Assembly (NCBI GenBank): GCA_050251815.1
Contig: JBFWMB010000008.1
Location: forward strand, 32,196-96,195
DNA length: 64,000 nucleotides
Direction of reading: 5' to 3'
Source: GWE2-40-63 sp050251815
Lineage (GTDB): Bacteria; Bacteroidota; Bacteroidia; Bacteroidales; SZUA-534
Shown: one piece after another, positions 25,956 to 37,800 of the stretch
Layout of the letters: the number at the start of each line of letters is the position of its first letter
How positions within the stretch are numbered: the stretch's first letter is position 1
Made by a program: the position numbers and the translations under genes
Notes under the pieces: model-generated
Seen by the model: only the letters and a program-made list of their open reading frames with translations
The model's database searches: none
What the model was told of the DNA's origin: nothing

Positions 25956-27626
25956 ATGGCAAATCTTTTTAAGCCTAAGTTTTTCAGCCTCCTGAAAAAC
26001 GGGTTTACAAAAAAACAGGTTTCGCAGGATGTCCTTTCGGGTGTGGTGGTTGGCATTGTGGCTTTGCCCCTGGCTATTGCCTTTGCTGTAGCTTCGGGTG
26101 TTTCGCCCGAGAAGGGGCTTATTACAGCCGTTATAGCCGGATTCCTGATTTCACTTTTAGGGGGTAGTCGTGTTCAAATTGGTGGACCAACCGGGGCATT
26201 TATTGTAATTATTTATGCCATTGTGGAGCAATACGGCATCAACGGATTAATGATTTCGACCGTAATGGCCGGTATAATTCTGATAGCTTTTGGTTTGCTG
26301 CGTCTGGGTAACCTGTTGAAATTTTTTCCGCATCCGCTCATTGTTGGTTTTACCAGTGGTATTGCGCTGGTAATTTTTTCAACCCAGATTAAAGATGCCT
26401 TTGGCCTTCCCATTGAAAAAGTGCCTTCTGAATTTCTCGAAAAATGGAGTCTTTATTTTTCACATCTTTCAGAATTCAATCCCACCGCTTTACTAATAAC
26501 TTTAGTAACCATTTTTATTACCATCTATTTTAAAAAGATTACTCAAAAAATACCTGGTTCATTTGTGGCTATCGTTCTGATAACCTTAATCGTTCAGCTT
26601 TTCGACGTTCCGGTAAGCACCATTGAAACTTTTTTTGGTGAAATTCCCAATAAATTTTCGCTTGAATGGCCAGCCATTGAATGGGGCGCGTTGAGTGTTT
26701 ATCTTGCACCCGCTTTAACCATAGCCTTGCTGGGCGGCATTGAAAGCCTGTTGTCGGCCGTTGTTTCTGATGGTATGATTGGTGGAAACCATCGCTCAAA
26801 TACCGAACTTATTGCCCAGGGAATTGCCAATATAGTTACTCCTTTTTTTGGAGGAATTCCCGCCACGGGAGCTATTGCTCGTACGGCTACCAATGTTAAA
26901 AATGGTGGTCGCACACCCATTTCGGGAATGATGCACGCGCTGACGCTGCTGTTAATTATGCTTTTTGTGGGCAAATGGGCCAAGCTGATTCCCATGTCGG
27001 TACTGGCCGGAATCTTGATTGTTGTTGCTTACAACATGAGTGAATGGCGCTCATTTATTAACATATTAAAAGGTTCGGTTTTCGACATTATGGTATTAGT
27101 CACCACCTTTTTATTGACTGTTCTGGTCGATTTAACGATTGCTATCGAAATTGGTGTAGTACTTTCGGCCCTATTGTTTATGAAACGCATGGCCGATTCC
27201 GGAACCAAGGGACTGTTCTCTGTCGATAGTGATGTAATAAATGAATATAGCGAGATTCCTAAAGAAATTGGTATTTATGAAATCAGTGGTCCCTTCTTTT
27301 TCGGCTCAGCCAAACATTATGGAGAACTGATTCGTGAAACCGGATTTAAAAGTAAGATTTTAATTATCCGGATGCGCCACGTACCTTTTATCGATGCCAC
27401 CGGAGTACATAATTTCAGAGGAACTTTGTGTCTATTGTTGGGAGCACACATAAAAATATACCTTTCGGGTGTAAACCCCGAAGTCCGTAAAGAATTGATT
27501 AAGGGAAATATTGCCCAAATGGTAGGCCCTGAACATATTTTCGACTCTTTTGATGAAGCAGTAAAAGCTGCAAAAGCAAGTTTGTCGGTAAAACAACAGG
27601 TTACGCCGCATCACGATTGTGAATAA
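25956..27626 (+). CDS. SulP/SLC26 family inorganic anion transporter
   Basis: An inner-membrane carrier for sulfate, bicarbonate or related anions; the substrate cannot be assigned. The 556-residue protein begins MANLFKPKFFSLLKNG (ATG 25956 preferred over 25908). It has about 12-14 hydrophobic segments, the sulfate-transporter signature region LPLAIAFAVASGVSPEKGL and IGGPTGAFIVII, and a C-terminal STAS domain (about residues 435-545) with PFIDATGVHNFRG. TAAATTTG at 25921-25928 matches the -7 box of a promoter. Being next to methionine genes suggests sulfur supply, but this is only proximity. Confidence 0.93.
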   Translation: MANLFKPKFFSLLKNGFTKKQVSQDVLSGVVVGIVALPLAIAFAVASGVSPEKGLITAVIAGFLISLLGGSRVQIGGPTGAFIVIIYAIVEQYGINGLMISTVMAGIILIAFGLLRLGNLLKFFPHPLIVGFTSGIALVIFSTQIKDAFGLPIEKVPSEFLEKWSLYFSHLSEFNPTALLITLVTIFITIYFKKITQKIPGSFVAIVLITLIVQLFDVPVSTIETFFGEIPNKFSLEWPAIEWGALSVYLAPALTIALLGGIESLLSAVVSDGMIGGNHRSNTELIAQGIANIVTPFFGGIPATGAIARTATNVKNGGRTPISGMMHALTLLLIMLFVGKWAKLIPMSVLAGILIVVAYNMSEWRSFINILKGSVFDIMVLVTTFLLTVLVDLTIAIEIGVVLSALLFMKRMADSGTKGLFSVDSDVINEYSEIPKEIGIYEISGPFFFGSAKHYGELIRETGFKSKILIIRMRHVPFIDATGVHNFRGTLCLLLGAHIKIYLSGVNPEVRKELIKGNIAQMVGPEHIFDSFDEAVKAAKASLSVKQQVTPHHDCE

Positions 27627-27682
27627 TCGATAATTTCTGCTTCCTGAGCCTTGGTTTCCGTCAGATTAATTAAATTTGCGGC

Positions 27683-28378
27683 GTGAAACAATTTATACTA
27701 ATAGGGTTTTCTTTACTTATACTTTGGCATAACCCAACTTTTAGCCAGGATAGGAACGACAAATACAATCGTTATTTTAAAAAAGACCAACTGTCGCTTA
27801 CCTTAAATGGTACACAATGGCTGGCTGCTGATGCGACTCCACGCCCCACGGTTTTTTCGCGTGGCATTAACCTGCAAATGATGTATCCCATTCTGGGAAA
27901 CCGTTCGAATGTGGCGCTGGCTTTGGGTTTTGGCTATGCGGTGCAAAACTATTACCTCGACCATTTTTTACACACCAACACAACTGACGCCTGGTTTACA
28001 AAAATTCCCGATAATTTATCGTACAGCAAATACAAGCTCACCACCAATTACCTTACTATACCTTTCGAGCTGCGCATAAGAACCAATCCCGACGCACTGT
28101 ATCGCCGTAGTTTTAAAATATACCCCGGTTTCCGTGCCGGATACTTGGTAAATGTACATACCAAATATGTGGGTGAAAGTCCGGATACCGGAGAAGACAT
28201 CAAGATTAAGGAATATCATATTAAACGAATTAATCCCCTTAGTTACGGTCCCACAATTCGTATCGGCTACGGAAAACTGATGCTGCACGGGTATTATTCC
28301 CTTTCCGGTCTTTTCGATTCAGTTACCCTGAATCCTTTAAATACATACGAGGTAGGTCTTTCGATAGTATTATTCTGA
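27683..28378 (+). CDS. Probable outer-membrane beta-barrel protein
   Basis: A 231-residue protein with a signal peptide (MKQFILIGFSLLILWHNPTFSQ). The mature part is rich in alternating hydrophobic and aromatic strands, ends in Phe (GLSIVLF) and looks like a small beta-barrel. I do not recognise a specific family. The start codon is GTG at 27683, only 5 bases after TAAATTTG (27671-27678), a -7-box match, so the transcript may be nearly leaderless or the box may be chance. Its stop overlaps the end of queG by 9 bases. Confidence 0.7.
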   Translation: MKQFILIGFSLLILWHNPTFSQDRNDKYNRYFKKDQLSLTLNGTQWLAADATPRPTVFSRGINLQMMYPILGNRSNVALALGFGYAVQNYYLDHFLHTNTTDAWFTKIPDNLSYSKYKLTTNYLTIPFELRIRTNPDALYRRSFKIYPGFRAGYLVNVHTKYVGESPDTGEDIKIKEYHIKRINPLSYGPTIRIGYGKLMLHGYYSLSGLFDSVTLNPLNTYEVGLSIVLF

Positions 28379-29305
28379 CTGAACAAAACGCAAATTACGC
28401 TGCACTCCCTTAAGTTTAGCCCTTTTCAAAGCCGATTTCGCAAATAATCGGTTAAAATTTGCCTCATCCATGGCATTCCATGCTTCCCAATCGAGTAAAT
28501 AAAAATCGCTGGAAGGTTTAAACTCGGGTAAAGCTGTAATTAAGGGTTTTTTATTCCAGGGGCAAACATCCTGACAAATGTCGCAGCCAAAAATACGGTC
28601 TTTGAAATTACCCTTCAAATCATCATCAATGTAGTCGTTCCGGTTTTCAATGGTTTGATACGAGATACAGCGCCTGCTGTCGACAACTCCGGGTTGCGCA
28701 ATAGCCTGCGTGGGGCAGGCATCGATACATAAGGTACAACTTCCGCAAAAATTCGATGCATAAGGTTCATCATACACCAACTCAAGGTTTACCAGCAATT
28801 CGCTGATAAAAACAAAAGAGCCCATTTCTTTATTTATCAGGCAACTGTTTTTCCCGAGCCAGCCCAAACCTGCTTTTACAGCCCACAGCTTATCGGAAAC
28901 CGGAGCTGAATCGACAAAAATACGGCCTTCCAAATCGGGAACCAGCGTGGCTATATGCTTCCAGAGTTCCTTCATCCGGTCCTTTAATACAAAGTGATAA
29001 TCGGTTCCGTAAGCATATTTGGCAATTTGAGGATGTGCGGCGTTTTGCACTTGCTCAGGATAATAGGAAGTAATAAGTGATATGACCGATTTAACGCCGG
29101 GAACCAATTCAGTGGGATCGCTGCGTTTTTCCTGGTTACGCGCCATGTAATCCATTTCAGCGTGGTATCCTTTGGCAAGCCAGCCTTTTAAAGCGTCGGC
29201 AAAACCATTCAGTTTTTCGGCCCGGGCTATACCTACCCCATTAAAACCAAGCTCGAGGGCTTTTTCTTTTATTTTTTTGGTGATATCTGTTTTTGTCAGG
29301 CTCAA
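28370..29305 (-). CDS. queG: Epoxyqueuosine reductase
   Basis: Cobalamin- and Fe-S-dependent enzyme that reduces epoxyqueuosine to queuosine in tRNA. The 311-residue protein has the N-terminal DUF1730-type domain (LELGFNGVGIARAE; YGTDYHFVLKDRM; VDSAPVSDKLWAVKAGLGWLGKN) and two 4Fe-4S clusters, CGSCTLCIDACPTQAI and CDICQDVCPWNKKPLI. It lies 13 bases after ruvB on the same strand. It is another B12 user in the window, with MetH. Confidence 0.96.
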   Translation of the reverse strand: MSLTKTDITKKIKEKALELGFNGVGIARAEKLNGFADALKGWLAKGYHAEMDYMARNQEKRSDPTELVPGVKSVISLITSYYPEQVQNAAHPQIAKYAYGTDYHFVLKDRMKELWKHIATLVPDLEGRIFVDSAPVSDKLWAVKAGLGWLGKNSCLINKEMGSFVFISELLVNLELVYDEPYASNFCGSCTLCIDACPTQAIAQPGVVDSRRCISYQTIENRNDYIDDDLKGNFKDRIFGCDICQDVCPWNKKPLITALPEFKPSSDFYLLDWEAWNAMDEANFNRLFAKSALKRAKLKGVQRNLRFVQSE

Positions 29306-29317
29306 ATCAACAACGAA

Positions 29318-30340
29318 TTAAAACAAACGCCCCTGATTACCTGAAGGAATTTTTCCGAGATGCAGGTAAGCTTTTTCGGTGGCTTCGCGGCCACGTGGCG
29401 TGCGTTTAATAAAACCTTCCATTATCAGAAACGGCTCATATACTTCCTCGAGCGTTCCACTGTCTTCGCCCACTGCGGTAGCAATGGTTGTAAGACCAAC
29501 CGGACCGCCTTTGAATTTATCAATAATTGTCGATAAAATTTTGTTATCCATTTGGTCCAGTCCGTAGGTGTCAATATTTAAGGCTTCGAGCGCGTATTTG
29601 GCAATTGCCAAATCAATCTGTCCATCGCCTTTAACCTGGGCAAAATCACGCACCCGACGAAGCAGGGCATTTGAAATACGTGGAGTTCCTCGGCTTCGTG
29701 ATGAAATTTCATGAGCCGCATCATCAGTAATGGGAACTTTTAAAATACCCGCTGATCGCTTGATTATTTTTTTCAGCGTTTCTGCATCATAATACTCCAA
29801 ATGCGAATTGATGCCAAAACGCGCACGCAGCGGGCTGGTAAGCAATCCCGATCGGGTGGTTGCCCCGATTAAGGTAAAGGGATTTAGTGTTAATTGAACT
29901 GAACGAGCACTGGGTCCTTTATCGATCATAATGTCGATACGAAAATCTTCCATGGCTGAGTACAGGTACTCTTCAACTACGGGATTCAGGCGATGGATTT
30001 CGTCAATAAACAACACATCGTTTTCTTCCAGATTGGTTAACAAACCGGCTAAATCGCCGGGCTTATCGAGCACCGGGCCCGAAGTTAATTTAAAACCTAC
30101 GCCCAGTTCATTGGCAATAATATTCGACAAGGTTGTTTTTCCCAATCCTGGAGGTCCGTGTAAAAGCACATGGTCGAGGGCTTCGAACCTCATTTTGGCT
30201 GCTGCTACAAACACTTTCAGGTTTTCAACAATCTTCTCCTGTCCGCTAAAATCGTTAAATGTTAATGGGCGAAGCTTTTGTTCAAATTCTTTATCATTTG
30301 AAAACTCAGCATCTCCGCGTATGTTAAAATTATCTGTCAT
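29318..30340 (-). CDS. ruvB: Holliday junction branch-migration helicase RuvB
   Basis: AAA+ motor that, with RuvA, drives branch migration of Holliday junctions. The 340-residue protein has Walker A GPPGLGKTTLSNII, Walker B DVLFIDEIHRL, sensor 1 GATTRSGLLTSPLRARFGI, and the C-terminal winged-helix region ending GFIKRTPRGREATEKAY. The start ATG at 30340 directly abuts a terminator-like hairpin (30341-30363), which is unusual. queG follows. Confidence 0.97.
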   Translation of the reverse strand: MTDNFNIRGDAEFSNDKEFEQKLRPLTFNDFSGQEKIVENLKVFVAAAKMRFEALDHVLLHGPPGLGKTTLSNIIANELGVGFKLTSGPVLDKPGDLAGLLTNLEENDVLFIDEIHRLNPVVEEYLYSAMEDFRIDIMIDKGPSARSVQLTLNPFTLIGATTRSGLLTSPLRARFGINSHLEYYDAETLKKIIKRSAGILKVPITDDAAHEISSRSRGTPRISNALLRRVRDFAQVKGDGQIDLAIAKYALEALNIDTYGLDQMDNKILSTIIDKFKGGPVGLTTIATAVGEDSGTLEEVYEPFLIMEGFIKRTPRGREATEKAYLHLGKIPSGNQGRLF

Positions 30341-30363
30341 AAAAAATCCCGATGTCTATCGGG
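30341..30363 (-). terminator. Terminator-like hairpin abutting the ruvB start codon
   Basis: On the minus strand CCCGAT-AGAC-ATCGGG is followed by ATTTTTT and then the ATG of ruvB with no gap. It lies 120 bases after the DUF4296 gene and could end that transcript, or control ruvB. Confidence 0.65.
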
Positions 30364-30484
30364 AAACAATATTACAAAAAAATAGGGTTTTATCTGCTTA
30401 AAATTTGTGCTCGTGCTTTATCGGCAAATGCTTTTCAAGAATGTTTTTATTTCCCAAAAAAGCAAACTCAATGCGGATAGGTTT

Positions 30485-30889
30485 TCAATTCAGCTTCGGT
30501 TTCTGCGGTTTATCGTCTAAAGGAATTTCTTTTCGTTGTTCTTCAAAATTCTCCTCCTGTTTAGCCAGATTCTCGGAAACCTCATCGTAAATTTTCTCAA
30601 GAATCCGTGGTTTTTGAGCGTAATGTTTAAACGAATTATCAATTTGTTTTTGGGTTACCCCATGCTTTTGCATAATAGCCTGATAATACAACTCTATTTC
30701 GGTGGTATCTTTACTTACATTTAACCCAGCAACAGCCAGTGTTGCATCGGCCATGTGCAAATCGGCAAGTACCAACGCAAATTTCTCGCGCCCAATTATT
30801 TTATCATTGGAGTTTTTAGAACTGCATCCGGCAAAGATTAATACAAATAGAAAAAACCAAATTTTCACTCCTATAAAACGCATTAACAA
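30485..30889 (-). CDS. DUF4296-family lipoprotein
   Basis: A 134-residue protein with a lipoprotein signal ending in VLIFAGCSSKN. The mature domain (KFALVLADLHMADATL to about 110) matches DUF4296, a Bacteroidota-only family of unknown function. The tail is acidic and Lys/Pro-rich. An internal ATG two codons in (30883) is an equal candidate start. It is downstream of the PorP/SprF gene at 30918, in the same direction, and may be co-transcribed. Confidence 0.8.
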   Translation of the reverse strand: MLMRFIGVKIWFFLFVLIFAGCSSKNSNDKIIGREKFALVLADLHMADATLAVAGLNVSKDTTEIELYYQAIMQKHGVTQKQIDNSFKHYAQKPRILEKIYDEVSENLAKQEENFEEQRKEIPLDDKPQKPKLN

Positions 30890-30917
30890 TTTTTAATTAA
30901 TTGGTTTAGATAAATTT

Positions 30918-31868
30918 TTAACGAATTTTTCGTCGCGATTTTGATTTGCGGATATCATTAAACTTAACACCAATCATAATCTCATGGGACCCATAGGTTG
31001 TTTTTGCCAGGGTTGATAAACCAATATCGTAGGAATATCCGATGTTTATCATGTCGTTGTAATTGTATCCCAGAAACACAATAATGGATTCCATGTTTTT
31101 AAAATTATAACGAACTCCCAGCCCGCCCCAAACCATTTTTTGGTATATGGTGCGAATATTAATGTCGGTTATAAAATCGAAATTGGGCGAAGCTTTCATT
31201 AATACCGAAGGTTCCAAATCAAAATTCCGGTCAATATTGTATTTATATCCTCCCTGGATGTTGAAGTAGGGTTTTAAGCGGGCATCGGCTGTGTTGAACC
31301 CTTCGTCGTATTCACTTAAAAGCGACATGTTATTAAAAAACAGGTGGCTCATACTTACCCCAAAAAAGTATTGCGATGTGTAGAGATATACACCCAGCGT
31401 TCCATCGGGAATAAACTTATTGGGTGTAGCGTCTAAAAAAACCGGATCTTCAGGCGAGATAGCCGCCATATCAATTTTTTGCTGGACTACACCGGCCAGT
31501 AAACCCATCGACAACCGAATGTCGCCCGATATTTGAATGTTGTAAGCATAAGAACCATACATTCCCAGATAAGAAATGGGCCCGACAATGTCGTTAAAAA
31601 TATAACCTCCATAACCCATCGGCATGGTTTTGTGCGGACCATAAGCACCCAGCATATAAGTTTGCGGCCCATCGTTTAATCCGGCATACTGTAACCGGTA
31701 ATTTGAACGAATTTGCCAATAATCGTTGGTTCCACCAATGGCCGGGTTTATGGCATAATCGTTAAACATGTATTGCGAAAACTGAAACATGGGTTGCGCG
31801 TGCCCCACTTGCACAGCAAGCAGGAGCACCCATGCTATTCCGATGTATTTTTTCATTGTACGCTTCAT
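30918..31868 (-). CDS. PorP/SprF family T9SS outer-membrane protein (adhesin partner)
   Basis: A 316-residue protein with a signal peptide (VLLLAVQVGHA) and the family opening MFQFSQYMFNDYAINPAIGGTNDYW, YRLQYAGLNDGPQTY. PorP/SprF proteins are small outer-membrane barrels that help a particular T9SS cargo reach or stay on the surface. This one starts a single base after the stop of the 3319-residue adhesin, so translation is coupled, and it is the likely dedicated partner of that protein. The first 4 residues could be omitted if ATG 31856 is used. A second PorP/SprF gene lies beside gldK. Confidence 0.92.
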   Translation of the reverse strand: MKRTMKKYIGIAWVLLLAVQVGHAQPMFQFSQYMFNDYAINPAIGGTNDYWQIRSNYRLQYAGLNDGPQTYMLGAYGPHKTMPMGYGGYIFNDIVGPISYLGMYGSYAYNIQISGDIRLSMGLLAGVVQQKIDMAAISPEDPVFLDATPNKFIPDGTLGVYLYTSQYFFGVSMSHLFFNNMSLLSEYDEGFNTADARLKPYFNIQGGYKYNIDRNFDLEPSVLMKASPNFDFITDINIRTIYQKMVWGGLGVRYNFKNMESIIVFLGYNYNDMINIGYSYDIGLSTLAKTTYGSHEIMIGVKFNDIRKSKSRRKIR

Positions 31869-31869
31869 A

Positions 31870-34800
31870 TTATCTCAATATTGTTACAGGTCCGGTTAAA
31901 GTTTTGCTAACTCCCTGATTATTTCCATAGGTTATCACATAATAGTAAGTGCCCGACGGAACAGGATTTCCTTTGGAATTGGTACCATCCCACTTATTAT
32001 CGCCATCGTAGGCTCCGCTGTGTTCCCAAACTAATCCTCCCCAGCGGTTAAAAATCTGAACTTCCACCTCAGCCCAACCGTTGATTCCCGAAATATCCCA
32101 GGTATCAAAATTGCCATCCCCATTGGGCGTAAATCCGCTTGAAGCTTCAACACTCGACAACACTTTTAAATTTAAGGTGTCGGAAACTAAACAAACCTGG
32201 TTCGAATAGGATGGATTAAAGATTTTTATGGTATCGTAAACTGTAATTATACCTGATTCTCCGGCTATAAGTGTTGGCGCAATGGTATCGGGTGGTGCTG
32301 GTAACCAGGTAGCACCAGCAAAGGCTGAGGTCCAGGTATAACTATGGGTGGTGGTGAATACTTCCTCTTTAACATAGCTCACCTCAGGACTGTTGGCAAA
32401 CAACTTCACTTCGCTGCCGGCAGCCACTATACTATCGCCATCAACTGATGCAATTAAAGGTTCAATTACATAGCGGCCTACAATAACCGTATCCTCATCG
32501 TAACAGTTATTGTTGTATGCGGTAACAAAGAAAATCTTATTGGTTGTTGCTAAAACAGTAATCATTGGCCCTGTGGAATCGCCAACTATATAATCGGCGT
32601 TACTCCACAGAATAGAATCGGGTTCAACCACACTGGCAAACAATTTCACGGTGTCTCCAGGACAGAAATAATCTTCTTTCAGCTGAGAACCAACGATGTA
32701 GGCGTCATCAATCCAGATTACAGTTTTTGAAGGCATTATTGTGCTAAAGCTATTTTGGCAACCCAGATTGTCGGTAATACGGACAATATGCGAGCCTCCT
32801 AAAGCTTGTGTTAAGGTGTCGTTCGCTAATGCCGGATTTTCATCCCAACGGTAACTATAGGTAATGGTTTCAGTTACTAAGTTTGGAGAAATCTGATCAA
32901 AATACCCCATTTTCACATCAACAGCAAGAACTCCATCGCTGGTATTATTATTACAACTAGCGGTGTCAATAACCTCAAACTCCGGTAACATTTGTGGAGA
33001 ACGCGATAAATAAACAAAAGGATAAGGTTCACTTAAACATCCCAGTTCATCTTCAATCCGTATCTGGTAATCACCCGGACACAGGTTGCTAATACTTGCA
33101 TCGGTTCCCTCTCGAACTATTTGACCACTTTCTCTGATTATATAATTCCAAACTCCTGCATTGCCCCCCTGAATATTGTCGATGGTAATGCCTCCATTAC
33201 AATCGGTATAACAAAGTAGGGATAAAGTGTCTTTCAATGTAAAGGTTATGGAATCGGGCTGAGTAAGTTCAATGCTTCTTGAGCGAACACAACCCTCATT
33301 GTCTGTTACTGTAACAACATACAAACCAGCATCCAAGCCAGTAATTTCTTGTGTTGTCTGACCGCTGTCCCATGCAAAGTTGTAAGGCTCAATACCATTT
33401 GATGGATTTACATCAATGCCACCATTGGTCCAGCTAAAACAACGTATTGGAGACAAAACCGGATCGATAACAAAGGGTGAGTTATCCTCCATACGCACTG
33501 TGTCTAGGTAAGTACAACCACTGGCATCGGTAATGGTCACATAATAATCGTCAACCCAAAGGTTACTCAAGGTAAAACCAGTACTATCGGCCGCAGGATA
33601 AGAACCCCAGGATTCATGCGCCCATTCAAAAGTAAATGGAGCCGTTCCTCCCTGAATAAGTGCTAAATTCACGGTTATTACACCCGATGAATCACTACAA
33701 TTGGTTGGACTTATTGAATAGTCCGGAATAAAGGGTTCGGGTTGCGTAATTACAATACTAGCAACCAGGGTATCCAGTTCGCTGCGATTTGTTATGGTCA
33801 AGAAATAGGTTCCCGCAACCAGGTTGGTAAGCGAATTTCCTGTTGAGTCATGAGCCGGATAAGAATCCCAGTTCTCGTTTGCCCAGAAATAGTTGTAGCC
33901 GTCAGGATAACCTCCCATTCCCTGAACGGTGATTGCCCCAGAATTATCGCCATAACAACTGATGTGCTGTAGCAATAAAGTGTCGTAACGCAAGGGATCG
34001 TCCTCAATAAACACGCTGTCAATAACCTCACAAACAGGAGCCGCAGAAGCGTCGGTTACGGTTAGGTAATACCAACCTTCACATAAATCAGCTATATTAT
34101 CGGATGTATTATTATCAGCGGTAGACCATAGGTAAGTGTAGGGTTCCGTCCCACCCGAAACCACAGCCTCAGCATAACCGTTACAATCTTCGCCTCCCTG
34201 GCTGATATCGTTAAAATGAGTAATCTTAACTTTTAGGGCATCCTCATCAGTAATGGTCACAGATTTTACGGCCTGGCACCCATTGGCATCAAAAAGACGA
34301 ACCAGATTTTCTCCCAAACACAAACTATCAGCCTCAGGAGTTGTTTCTCCGTTACTCCAAATTACATTGTAACCAAAGCCTGTTGGAAATTGGGTTCCTC
34401 CTGTTGGTAAAACAACCTCAGCTCTGGCATCACATCTGTCAACACAGGAAACCTGATTATGTAGTACCAGAGTAAAATCAATATCGCTTACATCTTTCAT
34501 TTCGAAGGTATCGGTAACCATGCAGCCTAAAGCATCGCCAACTTCCAGTACAAACACATCAACCCAAAGGTCAGAAAGAGCGTTGGTTCCTTGTCCGGTT
34601 AGTATCGTGGCCGGATTCGAAAGTTGATGCCAATTATAGGTATAAGGAGCTACTCCACCTGTTACCACAGCTGTTGCTGTTCCGGTAGAATCGGTACACT
34701 GAGTTTCCGTAATTGAAACAGTTAATATAAGTGTATCGGGTTCAACAATTTCAATGCTGTCTTCATAAACACAATCATTGGCATCAACAACAGTAAGGAA

Positions 34801-37800
34801 ATACCAGTCGGTGGTTACATTTTCCAAAGCGGCTGTCTGGCCCAGGTTGTCGCCTGCACTGTTTTCCCACAAATAGGTATATGGAGCTACACCACCCCTA
34901 ATCTCGGCATTAAAGCTGGCTTCCGTATCGCCATGGCAAATAATGGGTTGCGTAAATACAAAGGTATTATCCAAAGCATCGGGTTCGGTGATTACAAAAG
35001 CAGTATCGCGACGGCATAAGTTCACATCAGTAACGCGCAAATGATACGTTCCAGCAACTGCATCATTCAGCAGGGAATCGGTATCGCCCGAATCCCATTG
35101 GTAGGTATAAGGTTCGGTACCGTTTATGGCACTTACCAGAATGGCTCCATTGGTTCCGCCATTGCAACTTACCATAGCCATAGAATCGACAATAATTGTA
35201 AGATTTGAATTATCGGTAAGATTCATGGAATCGCGGAACTGGCAACCATTGGCATCGGTTACTATAGCAACATAAGAAGCAACCCATAAATTACTAATGC
35301 TTTCGGAATTTACCGAGTCAGGAGCCGGATATGAGGCCCAGTCGGGCGATGCCCATGAAACGGTATAAGTTCCGGCACCTGTTCCTCCGGCCAGATTGGC
35401 CACATTTATGGTTCCAACACTATCACCGCATGTTGTGCGGGTAAATTCAAAATCGAAAGTTACCGGATTTGGGTCGGTTAAAGTAACTGTAGTTGTAGTC
35501 TCACAGCCATTAAAGTCAGTAATACTTACTTCATAAGCTCCGGCTATCAGGTTGGTTGCAGTTGCTGTAGTTTGTCCATTGCTCCACAGGTAGGTATAAG
35601 GCGCTACTCCACCCTGAGGAACCACCATGGCTTCTCCGTCAGCGGCTCCAAAACAAAGCGGCTGATTTACTATAGTTACAGAAGCAGATAAAAATGCCGG
35701 TTCAATAATTTCTACCTCAGCTACCCGCGAACACAAATTCGCATCGGTTACAGTAACCCGATAGGTTCCTGCGGCTAAATCGGTAAGGTCTTCTGTTACT
35801 TCACCATTACTCCAAAGGTAATCGACAGGAGCTACAGCATCGGTAATACTAATATTAATTGCCCCACTTGTTTCACCTGCACAAAGTACATCAACCACAT
35901 CATCAATACTGATTAGCATGTCAGAATCGTCGATTACCGAAACTGACTCAAGCCGTTCACAACCATTAAAATCGGTAATAGTAACATTATAAATCCCAAC
36001 CGGTAAATCTTCGACCAGCGCTGTTGTTGCATTCGAAACATCGTCCCACAAATAGGTGTAAGGTGCTGTGCCTCCGGCAGGAGTAACTGACGCGGTACCT
36101 GTTGCTACTCCGCATGATGTATTTGTTGATGCAGTGGTTGCAGTTAATTCTGTTGGTTGATTAATAAAGATACTATCAATTACAGAGCAAAGATTTGCAT
36201 CAATAATCTCAATATATATCTTTCCATAAGGCAGGTTATTGGCCGTTGCTGCCCGGCTTAAGGTGTCGTTTGTTGTAGTAAACCAGGCATACGAATACAC
36301 TCCGGTTCCACCAATTCCAATAACTTCAGCGGTTCCTGTGCTGTCGCCAAAACAAAGTACATCGGTTTGCGAAACCATATTGACTTTAAGCGAATCGGGT
36401 TGCGGAATTTTAAAGAAATCGGAAGTACTGCACGATGTGTTCACATCGGTAACGGTAACATAATAGGTACTATCGCCACAAACATTTGGCAGCGAAACAT
36501 TGGTTCCGCTTAATCCGGCACCACTCCAGTTGAAAGTATAATCACCGGTTCCTCCGGTAAAATCAACCTGAACTTCAGAATCACAACTTCCTGCACAACT
36601 TACATTGCTGACCATGGTAAATCCGGTAATTTCCATATCGCCGTTATCTGTCATGGTAATAGTTGTGTCGAGGATGCAACCCAAAGAATCCTGAATTAAT
36701 ACATTGTAACTACCCACACCAAGACCGGTGGCTATATTCCCGCTAAGTAAACCATCGTGAGCCCAGGTATAAGTGTAAGAATCTCCCACGGTGTATGGGG
36801 TTCCACCAGTTGGCGATAGTGTAATGGTTCCGGTTGAAGTATTGCATCCGGTAGGATCCACAACATAAGTAAGGTCCAATGCAGAAGCCGGCTCTGTTAA
36901 AGTAATACTGCGAATGGTCGCACATAAATTCTGGTCAGTAACAGTTACCGTATAGGTTCCGGCTGGCAATCCGTTTACCTGGGCTGTGGTAGAGTTGTTG
37001 GCATCGTCCCAAAGGTAATTGTATGGAGGCACCCCATTCGATGGGGTAACCTTTACCATACCTGTTGAACCACCATAACAGGCAATGTTGGTTGAGTCAA
37101 CTGCAATTTCAATTGGATCAGGTTCCAGAACTTCAACCATGGCAACAGCAGTACAACCATTGGCATCGGTTACGGTAACGGTATGGTCACCACCACACAA
37201 ATCAACTTCAGTACCGGTATCACCGGTGCTCCATTCATAGCTGGCATAAGGAGGAGTACCTCCAATAACAGAAACAATTGCCCGGGCATCACAGGCGCCA
37301 TTACAACTGGTTCTTAAGCCCATGGGAACATAATAAATGGTAGAATCTTTATCGATAATCGGAGAAGCAGGGCTCAGCACTTTTGAATCGTAAAAAATGG
37401 TTTGCATAATCCCCTGAACATTCATGTCAGTAAACGATATCATTGCCCGGCTTAAGGTTCCTGTTTTTCCCGTGGTTCTATCTTTTATCATTAATGACCA
37501 GCCTCCCTGTGCTGGATCCATTGTATATATTTTGCTCCAATCTTCAGCGGCATCAAAACTTCCACTTATAACCGGGTCTGTATTGTAAGAACAAAAATCA
37601 AGATTTGTGGCACTAGCTGTTGAAAACGCAATACTGTCAAACTGCTGATTTATAGGGAAAATACAAGCCGAACCATCCAAATTATGCTGGTACAGCCTAA
37701 CTTTTGTTGTCCCATCAGGAGCGACTAAATAAAAGCCTAACTGTCCAATATTTTCGTGTTCACCCCAGAAAGCAACATTTATTTGTGTACTGGCCCCAAT

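Noticed and set aside
28370..28378. Frameshift at the queG / outer-membrane protein junction
   Set aside because: The 9-base overlap of two convergent stop regions is normal compaction; both proteins are complete.
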